From the NCBI RefSeq assembly GCF_040930455.2, contig NZ_CP170494.1: a DNA stretch of 64,000 bases, one strand, 5' to 3'. Source of the DNA: Neopusillimonas maritima. Its GTDB lineage: Bacteria > Pseudomonadota > Gammaproteobacteria > Burkholderiales > Burkholderiaceae_B. Positions 17,517-26,822 of the stretch are shown here, piece after piece. Position 1 is the stretch's first letter; every line of letters starts with the position of its first letter. The translations under genes and the position numbers were made by a program. The notes under the pieces are model-generated. The model made no database searches and was not told the origin of the DNA. It saw only the letters and a program-made list of their open reading frames with translations.

Positions 17517-18544
17517 ATGTCATTGCAAATGAAGTCTCGTTTACAGTCAATAAGCTGCGTGGTGCCGTGCCTGAATGAAGAAGCGAATCTGGGGGTGTTG
17601 CTCCCAGGTTTGCTGGCTGTTCTGAAAAAATTGGCCCCCGCGTGCGAAATCATCGTGGTCGATGATGGTAGTACCGATGGCACTGCCGGTCTGCTGTCGG
17701 GTTGGGCAAACGATCACCCTGAAATTGTTTATTTGCAACTATCGCGTAATTTCGGCAAGGAAGCGGCCTTAAGTGCGGGCTTGGCTGCGGCCAAAGGTCA
17801 GGTGGTGGTCAGTATGGATGCCGACCTCCAACATCCCCCCGCCTTAATATCTGAGATGTTGCTGCGTTGGGAGGAAGGGGCCGACATGGTTTATGCCGTC
17901 CGGGCCAGTCGCAACGATGAATCCGCTTTCAAGCGATTCGGCAGCAAGCTTTTTTATCAGCTTATGCGCACGCCGGGTGGGGTGCGCGTGCCGGAGAACG
18001 CGGGCGATTTTCGTTTAATGGATCGTGCGGTAGTCGACGCCCTGATGATGCTTCCAGAGCGGAACCGCTTTATGAAGGGCTTGTTTGCTTGGGTGGGGTT
18101 TAGGTCGGAGCCTTTGTATTACCACCCACCCGAACGTTTGCATGGAAGGACCAGCTTCCATCCTTTCAAACTATTTGGTTTCGCCATCGATGGGTTAACT
18201 GCCTTTACAACGTGGCCGTTGCGCTTGTTAAGCGTGGTCGGCATTATTATTTCATTGCTTTCCTTTGCGTATGGTCTTTTCACCGTTATTAAGCATTTGC
18301 TGTACGGTGATCCGGTTCAGGGTTTTACCACGCTGGCCACGGTTATTTTGTTTTTGCCGGGGTGAATTTGATTTCGGTTGGCGTGCTGGGTGAGTACATT
18401 GGCCGTATTTTTGGTGAAGTAAAAGGGCGGCCGGTATATATTGTGCGAAAACAAGCGGGCCGTGGGCTTGAGTCCGTGACAGAGTCAAATAAACCTACCC
18501 TCGCTGAGTCGCCCCGCGAAATGCCCAGAAGCGGCCAAGAATAA
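17517..18544 (+). pseudogene. GT2 glycosyltransferase (GtrB/dolichol-phosphate-mannose-synthase-like), frameshifted near the C-terminus
   Basis: The enzyme would load a sugar from a nucleotide donor onto a polyprenyl-phosphate carrier. The catalytic domain (about 1-225) is intact, with VVDDGSTDGT and the metal-binding MDADLQHPPALI. Two membrane segments follow, as in GtrB/ArnC. The frame stops at 18365 after ILFLPG, and the next frame continues at once with NLISVGVLGEYIGRIFGEV, the normal end of this family. One missing G in the GGGG run at 18359-18362 explains the break. It could be a real mutation, a slippage site or a read error. Only the C-terminal tail of about 60 residues is lost, so residual function is possible. 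Confidence 0.82.
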
Positions 18545-18896
18545 ATGTCATGACTGCAATCGCAATTAATATCGAACCCAATAAAATATCGTAGCGAATT
18601 GTCGTGGTTGCTAAAAGCAAGGCATAACTTACTTCGTTAACGGCAAAACCCAGGGCCGACACAAGAAAAAAACGTCTTGCCGCCCGCCACATGGGGGCAT
18701 GCTGGTGGCGAAAAGTGAGTTGAAAGTGGCCTGTAAATGAAACGACGAATGCAACGAGCCAACCCAGGACATTGGCAAAAAGCGGGGCGATGTGCAAAGT
18801 GGAAACAAGCGCAACGACAACCAGCCAATGTGTGGCGGCGGCACCGCAGCCCACTCCAATAAAACAGGCGAGTTGCTTTAAGGTATTTTTCATCAT
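18495..18896 (-). CDS. GtrA-family membrane protein
   Basis: A 133-residue protein with four predicted membrane helices, LACFIGVGCGAAATHWLVV first and a VSFTGHFQLTFRH loop typical of GtrA. GtrA proteins are thought to flip polyprenyl-linked sugars made by GtrB-type enzymes, which fits the facing glycosyltransferase. The genes are convergent and overlap by 50 bases. The start nearly coincides with that of the divergent deacetylase gene. The function is inferred from the family only. Confidence 0.82.
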   Translation of the reverse strand: MMKNTLKQLACFIGVGCGAAATHWLVVVALVSTLHIAPLFANVLGWLVAFVVSFTGHFQLTFRHQHAPMWRAARRFFLVSALGFAVNEVSYALLLATTTIRYDILLGSILIAIAVMTFILGRFWAFRGATQRG

Positions 18897-18915
18897 GCTT
18901 CACAATGCGGGTTCA

Positions 18916-19710
18916 ATGGAAAAAAACAAAACCTTGATTCTGTGCGCCGACGACTTTGGTGCAAACTCGGCGGCAAATGCGGCTATTCTAGCGCTCGCGC
19001 AATGCGGGCGTTTAAGCGCCACCAGTTGCCTGGTTGACGGCCCGACCTTTGGCCGCGATGTTTCTTTGTTGCATGCAACGCAACTGCAAACGGGCCTGCA
19101 CCTTAATTTCACTGATGATTTTGGCCAACCCGATTCAGTCATGCCTATTAATCAACTCGTTTTAGCGGCTTATTTGCATCGGCTGAAGGTGTCGGTTGTT
19201 CAAACTGCCGTGGCGCGTCAGCTGGATCGTTTTGAAAACCTGATGGGGCGTACGCCCGACTACATTGACGGACACTTGCATGTTCATCAGCTACCCATTA
19301 TTCGTGATGCTCTGCTGGCAGAGATGACCAAGCGGTATGGGCGTATGTCGACACAACCATGGCTGCGCAATACCCGATTCAGAAATGCGCCGGGGCTTCC
19401 CACTCGGTTAGCTTTAAAAGCCAGGACTATTCAAGCGCTGGGTTCGGCAAAGCTGGTTCGTCTTGCTGCCGCAAAGCGCTTTGCGACCAATGCCGGATTT
19501 TTAGGGGTGTATGGGTTTACGGGTGGCGAGTCGGCTTATTCGAAGTATATGCAAGCCTGGTTGGGTGCTGTGCAGGACGGCGATGTGTTGATGTGCCACC
19601 CTGAGTGCGGAGACGAGGCCCGGGATGCCCAACGCTGCGCCGAGTACCATGTGTTAAGTAGCCACGACTTTACGGCGTGGTTAGAGGCAAATTCAATTCG
19701 CCTGGGGTAG
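18916..19710 (+). CDS. ChbG/HpnK family (YdjC-like) carbohydrate deacetylase
   Basis: YdjC-fold deacetylases remove N-acetyl groups from sugars; HpnK members are tied to hopanoid or glycolipid clusters. The metal-binding residues are in LILCADDFG (Asp pair, about residues 8-15) and YIDGHLHVHQLP (His pair, about 115-125), with MCHPE near the end. I chose ATG 18916 because MEKNKTLILCADDFG has the usual family spacing. ATG 18895 is an alternative and would overlap the start of gtrA on the other strand. Together with the GT2 and GtrA genes this forms a small lipid-linked sugar cluster. Confidence 0.85.
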   Translation: MEKNKTLILCADDFGANSAANAAILALAQCGRLSATSCLVDGPTFGRDVSLLHATQLQTGLHLNFTDDFGQPDSVMPINQLVLAAYLHRLKVSVVQTAVARQLDRFENLMGRTPDYIDGHLHVHQLPIIRDALLAEMTKRYGRMSTQPWLRNTRFRNAPGLPTRLALKARTIQALGSAKLVRLAAAKRFATNAGFLGVYGFTGGESAYSKYMQAWLGAVQDGDVLMCHPECGDEARDAQRCAEYHVLSSHDFTAWLEANSIRLG

Positions 19711-19727
19711 TACAGTAGTACACTGTA
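19711..19727. promoter_or_regulatory. Inverted repeat upstream of the DUF442 gene
   Basis: TACAGT and ACTGTA are separated by 5 bases. The repeat follows the deacetylase stop directly and lies 54 bases before the next ATG. It is possibly an operator; no regulator is assigned. Confidence 0.3.
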
Positions 19728-19780
19728 GACATCAAGTTAATATGTTGGGCAGCGCCCGGCGCCTTATTGCGGAGACTCAA

Positions 19781-20122
19781 ATGGCGGTTCCTGTTAATCC
19801 TTTAACCGACTCTTTTTCTGTTGCCCCTCAGTTGTCTGCCGGCGATATGTCGGCAGTGGCTCAGGCAGGGTATAAAAGCGTGATTATTAACCGGCCCGAC
19901 TTCGAAGGCGGCCCCGATCAGCCTGCCTCGAGCGAAGTTATAACGGCGGCGAAGGCGGCCGGCCTGGAAGTGGTTTATCAGCCTGTGGTTAGCGGTGCCA
20001 TTACCGCTCAAGACGTCACTCAGTTCGCCGAGTTACTCAAAACTATGCCAAAACCTATTTTGGCGTATTGCCGCAGCGGTGCGCGGTGCACACAATTGTT
20101 TCAGGCTGCGAGCATTTCTTGA
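19781..20122 (+). CDS. TIGR01244/DUF442 family protein (Blh-like phosphatase/sulfurtransferase domain)
   Basis: A 113-residue stand-alone DUF442 domain, like the N-terminal domain of beta-lactamase-hydrolase-like (Blh) proteins of sulfide-oxidation operons. The start FSVAPQLSAGDMSAVAQAGYKSVIINRPD and the active-site-like AYCRSGARC loop identify it. The fold is related to dual-specificity phosphatases, and a sulfurtransferase role has been proposed for the family. GGAG six bases before ATG 19781 decides the start over an upstream in-frame ATG at 19742. The precise substrate is unknown. Confidence 0.8.
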   Translation: MAVPVNPLTDSFSVAPQLSAGDMSAVAQAGYKSVIINRPDFEGGPDQPASSEVITAAKAAGLEVVYQPVVSGAITAQDVTQFAELLKTMPKPILAYCRSGARCTQLFQAASIS

Positions 20123-20212
20123 TGTAACGCAAACAAGCGTCGCAAACAGGCTTTATTTTTTTACAGGGTATGCGTAGCATTACGTTAACCATAAACCAGA
20201 GGCTTAAAAATC

Positions 20213-20680
20213 ATGTTTAAAAAAGTTCTTATTCCTACCGATGGTTCCGTACTGTCCACCCAGTCTGCAAACAAAGGTATTTGTTTTGCCAAAAAGGTCG
20301 GTGCTGAAGTGGTGGCCTTGCACGTTACGCAACCCTTTGCAGCAACGGTCGGCTTCGACGGTATGGCTGCGGCTTATGCCATCACCGATGAAGACTATGA
20401 TAAGACAGCCGCTGAACAAGCCCACAAGTATTTGAAAGCGGTTACCGATCGCGCTGAAACCGCGGGTGTGAAGGCACATGCCGTTTCAGCAACCAATTTC
20501 AATGTGGCGGATGGCGTTGTTCAGGCAGCGGAAGAGCATGATTGCGATTTGATTTTTATCGGCAGTCATGGTCGCAGTGGTCTGTCCCGGTTGCTTCTGG
20601 GTAGTGTCACGGCCAAAGTATTGAGCCTGGCTAAAACGGCGGTATTGGTGTACCGCGTGAAGGAAGAAAAAGACGCTTAA
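20213..20680 (+). CDS. Universal stress protein (UspA family)
   Basis: A 155-residue single Usp domain. The beta-1 segment KKVLIPTDGS and the nucleotide-binding loop GSHGRSGLSRLLLGSVTAKVL near the C-terminus indicate the ATP-binding subclass. These cytoplasmic proteins accumulate on starvation or redox stress. It stands alone and ends convergently against fdsD with a 4-base overlap. The exact role cannot be told from sequence. Confidence 0.92.
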   Translation: MFKKVLIPTDGSVLSTQSANKGICFAKKVGAEVVALHVTQPFAATVGFDGMAAAYAITDEDYDKTAAEQAHKYLKAVTDRAETAGVKAHAVSATNFNVADGVVQAAEEHDCDLIFIGSHGRSGLSRLLLGSVTAKVLSLAKTAVLVYRVKEEKDA

Positions 20681-20925
20681 GTTTTGGGCATTAAGCGATC
20701 CCGATGTTGATTCAGGGCCTCCAGCGTAATCGGGCTAAGTTCCGATTCGGCCGTACGGCCTTCGGGGTTGCTTACCAGAAACTCAAGTATTTGGCGCCGC
20801 ATACGGGGCTCCCAGAATTTCTCGATATGGTTGGCGACACCTTCAACACCTTCTGCCCGGTTGGGCATGGCGTCGAAAAAGTCTCCGATGCGGTTGGCCA
20901 AATGAATGAGTTGATCGATATTCAC
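20677..20925 (-). CDS. fdsD: Formate dehydrogenase delta subunit
   Basis: An 82-residue protein that matches the small FdsD subunit encoded last in fdsGBACD operons (start NIDQLIHLANRIGDFF, then HIEKFWEPRMRRQI). FdsD is needed for a functional NAD-dependent molybdenum formate dehydrogenase in related organisms, probably in assembly or stability. Its ATG overlaps the stop of fdhD in an ATGA arrangement, so the two are translationally coupled. Confidence 0.9.
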   Translation of the reverse strand: MNIDQLIHLANRIGDFFDAMPNRAEGVEGVANHIEKFWEPRMRRQILEFLVSNPEGRTAESELSPITLEALNQHRDRLMPKT

Positions 20926-21782
20926 GACGATATTTCCTTGCTGAGATATTCCGGGTGGGCGTAGACGGTGAAAGACTCACCTCGCATGAAGCCCGCTAAA
21001 AAAAGATTTAAATTCTGTGCCATACGTGCCGCGTAAGCCGTAGGGGCCGACACGGCGATCAGGGCGTTAATACCGGCTGCCGCCGATTTTTGCACCATTT
21101 CAAAACTGGCGCGGCTTGAAATAACGGCAAATCCACATTGCGGATCGAAAGGTTTGCGAATCAGGCTGCCGATGAGTTTGTCCAACGCGTTGTGTCGACC
21201 GACGTCTTCTCGTACCGCTTTCAGGGTTCCGTCGGCGTCAGCCCAAGCCGCCGCATGAGATGCACCGGTTGTACTGTGCACAGGCTGCGCGTTGCGCAAC
21301 TGTTGCGCGGCCCGAATAATGGCAAACGTTGCAAGGCGCTCGTGTCGCGCGGCAACGGGTTGAAGCGGGCGAACCACTTCTTCCAGGTTTTCAATGCCGC
21401 ACAAACCACAACCGGTGCGTCCTGCCATGGCGCGCCGTCTGCGCTTCAGGCTGTCTAAACACGCACTGGCAATGGTCACCGCCACAATAATTCCGTTTTC
21501 CGTTTCTTTCAGCTCAATATCATAAACATCGGACGCCGAGCGAATCAGGCCTTCGGTATACGAAAAGCCATAAGCGAAGTCTTCCAGGTCGTTGGGGGTC
21601 GCCAATAATGTGGCATGTGCGATGCCGTTGTATTCCAGGGCAACCGGCACTTCGTTGACCAGTTCGTCGGGTTCCGCCAATAGAACATGACTGTCGGGGT
21701 GCCGGCGCCAGACAGTCGCGCGAAGGTGTCCGGCTGATAGTTCGGCCGGACACCAGGAGGGGGCGGATTTCAACGACGCCAT
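20922..21782 (-). CDS. fdhD: Formate dehydrogenase accessory sulfurtransferase FdhD/FdsC
   Basis: FdhD transfers sulfur from cysteine desulfurase to the molybdenum cofactor, which formate dehydrogenase must have to be active. The 286-residue protein shows the catalytic Cys loop RTGCGLCGIENLEEV (about residues 120-134), DVGRHNALDKLIG and SRASFEMVQK, all conserved in the family. It lies 10 bases after fdsA and overlaps fdsD. In fds operons this gene is often called fdsC. Confidence 0.94.
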   Translation of the reverse strand: MASLKSAPSWCPAELSAGHLRATVWRRHPDSHVLLAEPDELVNEVPVALEYNGIAHATLLATPNDLEDFAYGFSYTEGLIRSASDVYDIELKETENGIIVAVTIASACLDSLKRRRRAMAGRTGCGLCGIENLEEVVRPLQPVAARHERLATFAIIRAAQQLRNAQPVHSTTGASHAAAWADADGTLKAVREDVGRHNALDKLIGSLIRKPFDPQCGFAVISSRASFEMVQKSAAAGINALIAVSAPTAYAARMAQNLNLFLAGFMRGESFTVYAHPEYLSKEISS

Positions 21783-21792
21783 AAAGGGCTGA

Positions 21793-24660
21793 TCAGTTTT
21801 CTGTTGCGGTGTCCTGAATCCGTTCGTCGAGCAACTTGTGCTGCATGTCGGAAAACGCCGCCCAGTTGGCTTGCCACTCAGAAGGCTGCGTAACGCGTTT
21901 CACCTGAACTGCCGTGACCTTGTATTCCGGGCAGTTAGTGGCCCAGTCGGAAGAGTCGGTTGTAACGACGTTTGCACCCGACTCCGGGAAGTGGAAGGTG
22001 GTGTAGATGACGCCGGGCTGAACACGGTCTGTTACGTCGGCACGTAAGACAGTTTCACCTGCGCGGCTTTGAATAGCCACCCAATCGCCCGTACTGACGC
22101 CGCGATCTTCGGCGTCTTGCGGGTGAATTTCCAATACGTCTTCATTGTGCCAAACCACGTTCTCGGTGCGACGGGTTTGCGCCCCCACGTTGTACTGCGA
22201 CAGGATACGACCTGTGGTGAGTAACAGCGGGAATTTGCGCGTGCTGCGCTCGTCGCTTGGAACATATTTGGTAATCACGAATTTACCCTTGCCGCGCACA
22301 AATTCATTCACGTGCATGGTTGGGGTGCCCTCGGGGGCTTCATCGTTGCATGGCCATTGAATACTGCCCAACTCGTCGATCTTCTTGAACGAAACGCCTT
22401 TGAACGTAGGCGTCAGGCGGGCGATTTCGTCCATGATCTCGCTGGGGTGCTTGTAGTTCATGGGGTAGCCCAGTGCGTTGGACAACGCGCAAGTGGCTTC
22501 CCAGTCGCCCATACCGGCTTTGGGCTCCATGACTTTGCGAACACGGGAAATACGGCGCTCGGCATTCGTGAACGTACCGTCTTTTTCCAGGAATGAAGAG
22601 CCGGGCAGGAACACATGGGCGTACTTGGCGGTTTCGTTCAGGAAGATGTCTTGCACAATGACGCATTCCATTGCGCTCATGGCGGCAATAACATGCTGCG
22701 TGTTGGGATCCGACTGAACAATGTCTTCACCTTGGCAGTACAAGGCTTTGAACGAGCCGTCTAGCGCGGCGTCGAACATGTTGGGAATACGCAGGCCGGG
22801 CTCAGGTTGTAACGTTACGCCCCAGGCCTGTTCGAACTCGGTGCGGGTGGCCACATCGGAAATATGACGATAGCCGGGCAGTTCGTGCGGGAAAGAGCCC
22901 ATATCGCAGGAACCTTGCACGTTGTTTTGGCCCCGTAACGGGTTCACGCCCACACCTTCGCGGCCTACGTTACCTGTGGCCATGGCCAGGTTGGCAATCG
23001 CCATAACGGTGGTGGAACCCTGGCTGTGTTCTGTGACACCTAAACCGTAGTAAATGGCACCATTGCCTTGCGTGGCATACAGGCGTGCGGCGCCGCGCAA
23101 GTCGGCAGCGGGTACACCGGTGACTGATTCCATGGCCTCGGGTGAGTTTTCCGGCAAAGAAACAAATTCGCGCCATTCGCGGAATGCTTTTTCTTCGCAG
23201 CGCTCGGCAACGAACTGTTCGTCGATCAGGTTCTCTGTGGCAATGACGTGCGCCATCGAGGTCAGTAAGGCGGTGTTGGTCCCGGGGCGCACAGGCAGGT
23301 GGTAATCGGCCTTGATATGCGCCGAGCTCACCAGTTCGATTTGGCGCGGGTCAATTACGATAAGCTTGGCACCTTCGCGCAAGCGCTGCTTCATACGTGA
23401 GGCAAAAACCGGGTGCGCGGCGCTGGGGTTGGCGCCCATCACGATAATGACGTCGCTGTGCATGACCGAATCGAAGGTTTGTGTCCCGGCCGACTCACCC
23501 AGCGTGGTTTTCAGGCCATAGCCGGTGGGAGAGTGGCAAACCCGCGCGCAGGTGTCAACGTTGTTAGTACCGAATGCGGCGCGCACCAGCTTTTGAACCA
23601 GGTAGGTTTCTTCGTTCGTGCAGCGCGAAGAGGTAATACCCCCTACCGCATCACGACCGTATTGCTCCTGAATGCGTTTGATTTCACCCGCGGCGTAGTT
23701 AATGGCTTCGTCCCAGCTGACTTCTTGCCAGGGGTCGGTAATTTTCTTGCGAATCATGGGCTTGAGCACGCGATCTTTGTGCGTGGCGTAACCCCAGGCA
23801 AAACGGCCTTTCACGCAAGAATGGCCGCGATTGGCTTTGCCGTCTTTCCAGGGCACCATACGCACGACTTCTTCGCCTTTCATGTCGGCTTTAAAGCCGC
23901 AACCCACACCGCAGTAGGCGCAAGTGGTAACAACCGAGTGTTCAGGCTGGCCCATCATGATGACGGTTTTTTCGGTTAGCGTGCTGGTGGGGCAGGCTTG
24001 AACACAGGCCCCGCATGAAACGCATTCGCTGCCCAGAAAGTCTTCGTTTTGCCCGGCGGCAATACGCGACTCGAAGCCTTTGCCGTCGATGGTGAGGGCA
24101 AACGTACCCTGAATGTCTTCGCACGCGCGCACACAGCGGCTGCATACAATGCATTTCGAGGGGTCGTAAGAGAAATAGGGGTTCGACTCGTCGGTCGCGT
24201 CATTCAGATGGTTCTGGCCTTCGTAGCCATAGCGTACGTTGCGCAAGCCCACCACGCCGGCCATATCCTGCAATTCGCAGTCGCCGTTGGCGGGGCAGGT
24301 CAGGCAGTCGAGCGGGTGGTCGGAAATGTACAGTTCCATGACGTTGCGACGCAGGTCGTGCAACTTGGGGGTTTCCGTACGGATAACCATCCCTTCTTCC
24401 ACCGGCGTGGTGCACGACGCCGGATAGCCACGGCGGCCCTCAATTTCCACCAGGCACAGGCGACAGGAGCCAAAAGCTTCCAGGCTGTCGGTGGCGCAGA
24501 GTTTGGGAATGTTAATGCCCATTTCGGCGGCAGCCCGCATAACGGACGTGCCGACAGGAACTTGATAGGCATTGCCGTCGATGGTGACATTAATCATTTC
24601 GGCGCTGACCCGGGCGGGGGTGCCGAAATCACGTTCACGTTTGGCGATAGTTTCTAACAT
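21793..24660 (-). CDS. fdsA: NAD-dependent formate dehydrogenase, molybdenum-containing alpha subunit
   Basis: The 955-residue catalytic subunit oxidises formate to CO2 in the cytoplasm. The N-terminal quarter is NuoG-like: a [2Fe-2S] region with CRLCLVEIEGRRG, a His/Cys [4Fe-4S] site near DHPLDCLTCPANGDCELQ, and two 4Fe-4S clusters in CIVCSRCVRACEDIQG and CVSCGACVQACP. The MopB domain begins at about 245 with CAYCGVGC and carries the bis-MGD region. The active-site residue is Cys (CARVCHSPTGYG), not selenocysteine. The C-terminal molydopterin-binding domain covers about 830-955. It sits in fdsGBACD order. Confidence 0.96.
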   Translation of the reverse strand: MLETIAKRERDFGTPARVSAEMINVTIDGNAYQVPVGTSVMRAAAEMGINIPKLCATDSLEAFGSCRLCLVEIEGRRGYPASCTTPVEEGMVIRTETPKLHDLRRNVMELYISDHPLDCLTCPANGDCELQDMAGVVGLRNVRYGYEGQNHLNDATDESNPYFSYDPSKCIVCSRCVRACEDIQGTFALTIDGKGFESRIAAGQNEDFLGSECVSCGACVQACPTSTLTEKTVIMMGQPEHSVVTTCAYCGVGCGFKADMKGEEVVRMVPWKDGKANRGHSCVKGRFAWGYATHKDRVLKPMIRKKITDPWQEVSWDEAINYAAGEIKRIQEQYGRDAVGGITSSRCTNEETYLVQKLVRAAFGTNNVDTCARVCHSPTGYGLKTTLGESAGTQTFDSVMHSDVIIVMGANPSAAHPVFASRMKQRLREGAKLIVIDPRQIELVSSAHIKADYHLPVRPGTNTALLTSMAHVIATENLIDEQFVAERCEEKAFREWREFVSLPENSPEAMESVTGVPAADLRGAARLYATQGNGAIYYGLGVTEHSQGSTTVMAIANLAMATGNVGREGVGVNPLRGQNNVQGSCDMGSFPHELPGYRHISDVATRTEFEQAWGVTLQPEPGLRIPNMFDAALDGSFKALYCQGEDIVQSDPNTQHVIAAMSAMECVIVQDIFLNETAKYAHVFLPGSSFLEKDGTFTNAERRISRVRKVMEPKAGMGDWEATCALSNALGYPMNYKHPSEIMDEIARLTPTFKGVSFKKIDELGSIQWPCNDEAPEGTPTMHVNEFVRGKGKFVITKYVPSDERSTRKFPLLLTTGRILSQYNVGAQTRRTENVVWHNEDVLEIHPQDAEDRGVSTGDWVAIQSRAGETVLRADVTDRVQPGVIYTTFHFPESGANVVTTDSSDWATNCPEYKVTAVQVKRVTQPSEWQANWAAFSDMQHKLLDERIQDTATEN

Positions 24661-24674
24661 AATGGGCTCCGGAA

Positions 24675-26240
24675 TCAGGCTTGGCTGGCGGCAGGGGCGG
24701 CTTCAAGGCCGAAGTCCTGCGGGAAGTGTTCAAGTGCCGACAGCACGGGGTAAGGGGTCATGCCGCCCAGGGCACATAAAGACCCGCTTAACATAGTGTC
24801 GCATAGGTCGCGCAGCAGGTGAACCTGTTGTTCGCGTTGGTGATCCTGACGGATTTTCTGAATGACTTCGGTGCCGCGAACGGCGCCGATACGACAGGGC
24901 GTACATTTGCCACAGGATTCGACCGCACAGAACTCCATGGCGTACTCGGCCATGTGTGCCATGTCGACGGTGTCGTCGAAGGCCACGATGCCGCCGTGGC
25001 CCACCATGGCACTCACCTTCATGTACGACTCGTAATCCAGCGGGATGTCCCATTGGGATTCCGGCAGATAGGCACCCAGCGGCCCGCCAACCTGCACGGC
25101 CCGCAAGGGGCGCCCCGAGGCGCTGCCGCCACCAAAGTCGTACAACAATTCGCGCAAGGTTACGCCGAAGGCCAGCTCGACCAGGCCGCCTTGTTTCAGG
25201 TTGCCCGCCAGTTGGAAGGGGAGCGTCCCTTTGGAGCGGCCCATGCCGAAATCACGGTAATAGTCGCCGCCTTTGGCCAGAATAATGGGTACTGAAGCCA
25301 GTGAAATGACGTTGTTGATGACGGTGGGCTTGCCAAACAAACCCTTCAGGGCGGGCAGGGGAGGCTTGTAGCGCACCTGGCCCCGCTTGCCTTCCAGGCT
25401 GTCAAGCATGGAGGTTTCTTCACCGCAAATATACGCACCGGCGCCAATACGCACTTCCAGGTCGAATGCTTGGCCGCTACCTTGAATATCGTTGCCCAGC
25501 CAACCCGTTTCGCGTGCGATGGCGATGGCCCTGTTCAGGACGTCGGCGGCCTGGGGATATTCCGACCGCAAGTAGATATAGCCATAGGTTGCGCCTACCG
25601 CAACACCGGCGATGGTCATCCCTTCGATTAACGTAAAGGGGTCGCCTTCCATGACCATGCGATCGGAAAACGTGCCGGAATCGCCTTCGTCGGCGTTACA
25701 GGCAATGTACTTCTGATCGGCCTGGGCTTTCAGGACGGTATTCCATTTGATGCCGGTGGGGAAAGCTGCACCGCCCCGACCCCGCAAGCCCGACTCGGTA
25801 ACCTCTTCCACGATTTTTTCCGGTGTCATGGCCAAGGCTTTTTTCAGACCTTCATAGCCCCCGTGCGCCTGGTAGTCTTCCAGGCTTAGCGGGTTAATGA
25901 TGCCAACGCGTGCGAAGGTTAGGCGCTGCTGCTTTTTCAGGTAAGGAATTTCTTCAGTAAGACCATGGTAAAGCGAGTGTTCGGGCTTGCCTTCGTGCCA
26001 GCCCGCATCGAACAGACCTGGAACGTCGTCAGCCTCGACCGGACCGTAAGCAACCCGCCCTTCAGGGGTAACCACCTCTACCAGGGTTTCCAGCCACAGC
26101 ATGCCGCGTGAGCCATTGCGAATAATGTTCACGATAAGCTGACGCTTCTTGGCTTCGGCCTGAATGGCGGCAGCGACGTCGTTTGCGCCTACCGCCAATG
26201 CGGCTGCATCTTGGGGAACGTAAAAAGTGATGTTTGTCAT
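24675..26240 (-). CDS. fdsB: Formate dehydrogenase beta subunit (NADH-binding, FMN and 4Fe-4S)
   Basis: This 521-residue protein fuses an N-terminal thioredoxin-like domain (about 1-100) to a NuoF-like domain that passes electrons from the iron-sulfur chain to NAD+. Signatures are SGLRGRGGAAFPTGIKW (FMN/NADH region), CNADEGDSGTFSDR, GAGAYICGEETSML and the 4Fe-4S site ESCGKCTPCRIG near 445. Its start is 3 bases from the fdsG stop, and fdsA follows after 14 bases, so all are one transcript. Confidence 0.95.
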   Translation of the reverse strand: MTNITFYVPQDAAALAVGANDVAAAIQAEAKKRQLIVNIIRNGSRGMLWLETLVEVVTPEGRVAYGPVEADDVPGLFDAGWHEGKPEHSLYHGLTEEIPYLKKQQRLTFARVGIINPLSLEDYQAHGGYEGLKKALAMTPEKIVEEVTESGLRGRGGAAFPTGIKWNTVLKAQADQKYIACNADEGDSGTFSDRMVMEGDPFTLIEGMTIAGVAVGATYGYIYLRSEYPQAADVLNRAIAIARETGWLGNDIQGSGQAFDLEVRIGAGAYICGEETSMLDSLEGKRGQVRYKPPLPALKGLFGKPTVINNVISLASVPIILAKGGDYYRDFGMGRSKGTLPFQLAGNLKQGGLVELAFGVTLRELLYDFGGGSASGRPLRAVQVGGPLGAYLPESQWDIPLDYESYMKVSAMVGHGGIVAFDDTVDMAHMAEYAMEFCAVESCGKCTPCRIGAVRGTEVIQKIRQDHQREQQVHLLRDLCDTMLSGSLCALGGMTPYPVLSALEHFPQDFGLEAAPAASQA

Positions 26241-26242
26241 GA

Positions 26243-26740
26243 TCAGGCCCCCTTATCCAGCAATTTGTCGAGTTTGGCGGGGGTCACACGTGCATGTGGC
26301 TGCCCGTTCACCATGACGGCGGGTGATTGCGCGCACAAGCCCAGACAATAAACAGGTTCAAGGGAAACCTGCCCGTTTTGGCTGGTTTCGTGAAAATCGC
26401 ACCCCAGTTTTTGTCGGGCGTGGTCGATAAGGCGGTTTGCGCCCATGGCCTGACAGGATTCCGCACGGCACATTTCCAGTACGGTGGGCGCCATGGGTTT
26501 CGGGTGGAAGTGGGGGTAAAAAGTAATCACCCCATGAATTTCCGCGCGCGACAACTGCAAGGCTTCCGACAGCACGGGCACGGCATCGTCGGGGATGTAA
26601 CCCAACGTGTGTTGGATATCGTGCAATACGGGAAGCAGGTTGCCTTTTTGGCCGGCGTAGCGGTTAACCGCATTGAGGGCGGCCTGTTTCACAGCGTCTG
26701 AAGCGGGCTGCGCCGCGGCAGGAGAGGCTGGGGTGGTCAT
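26243..26740 (-). CDS. fdsG: Formate dehydrogenase gamma subunit (NuoE-like, 2Fe-2S)
   Basis: The 165-residue NuoE-like subunit binds one [2Fe-2S] cluster with Cys residues in MCRAESCQAMG and YCLGLCAQSPAVMVNG. The N-terminus has an Ala/Pro-rich extension of about 20 residues before the domain. AAGGA lies 6 bases before the ATG. It is the first gene of fdsGBACD. The divergent regulator gene lies 138 bases away, with a long palindrome between. Confidence 0.94.
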   Translation of the reverse strand: MTTPASPAAAQPASDAVKQAALNAVNRYAGQKGNLLPVLHDIQHTLGYIPDDAVPVLSEALQLSRAEIHGVITFYPHFHPKPMAPTVLEMCRAESCQAMGANRLIDHARQKLGCDFHETSQNGQVSLEPVYCLGLCAQSPAVMVNGQPHARVTPAKLDKLLDKGA

Positions 26741-26796
26741 GGAAAATCCTTGTTAAGCCAGGTTCGCGAAACCTGAAGTACGTCTGAATTGATGAC

Positions 26797-26822
26797 TTAT
26801 TATGTGTATACGTGCATAATAA
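26797..26822. promoter_or_regulatory. Palindromic operator between fdsG and the divergent regulator
   Basis: Outer arms TTATTATG and CATAATAA enclose a centre that contains the palindrome GTATAC. The 26-bp element sits 57 bases from the fdsG start and 57 bases from the regulator start. It is a likely site for the adjacent ModE-like/LysR-like protein. Confidence 0.5.

Noticed and set aside
19711..19727. Possible LexA box at the TACAGT/ACTGTA repeat
   Set aside because: The CTGT-N8-ACAG spacing of LexA sites is not met, and the downstream gene has no SOS link.
23500..23560. Selenocysteine in formate dehydrogenase
   Set aside because: The active-site position is an ordinary Cys codon within CARVCHSPTG; there is no in-frame TGA.
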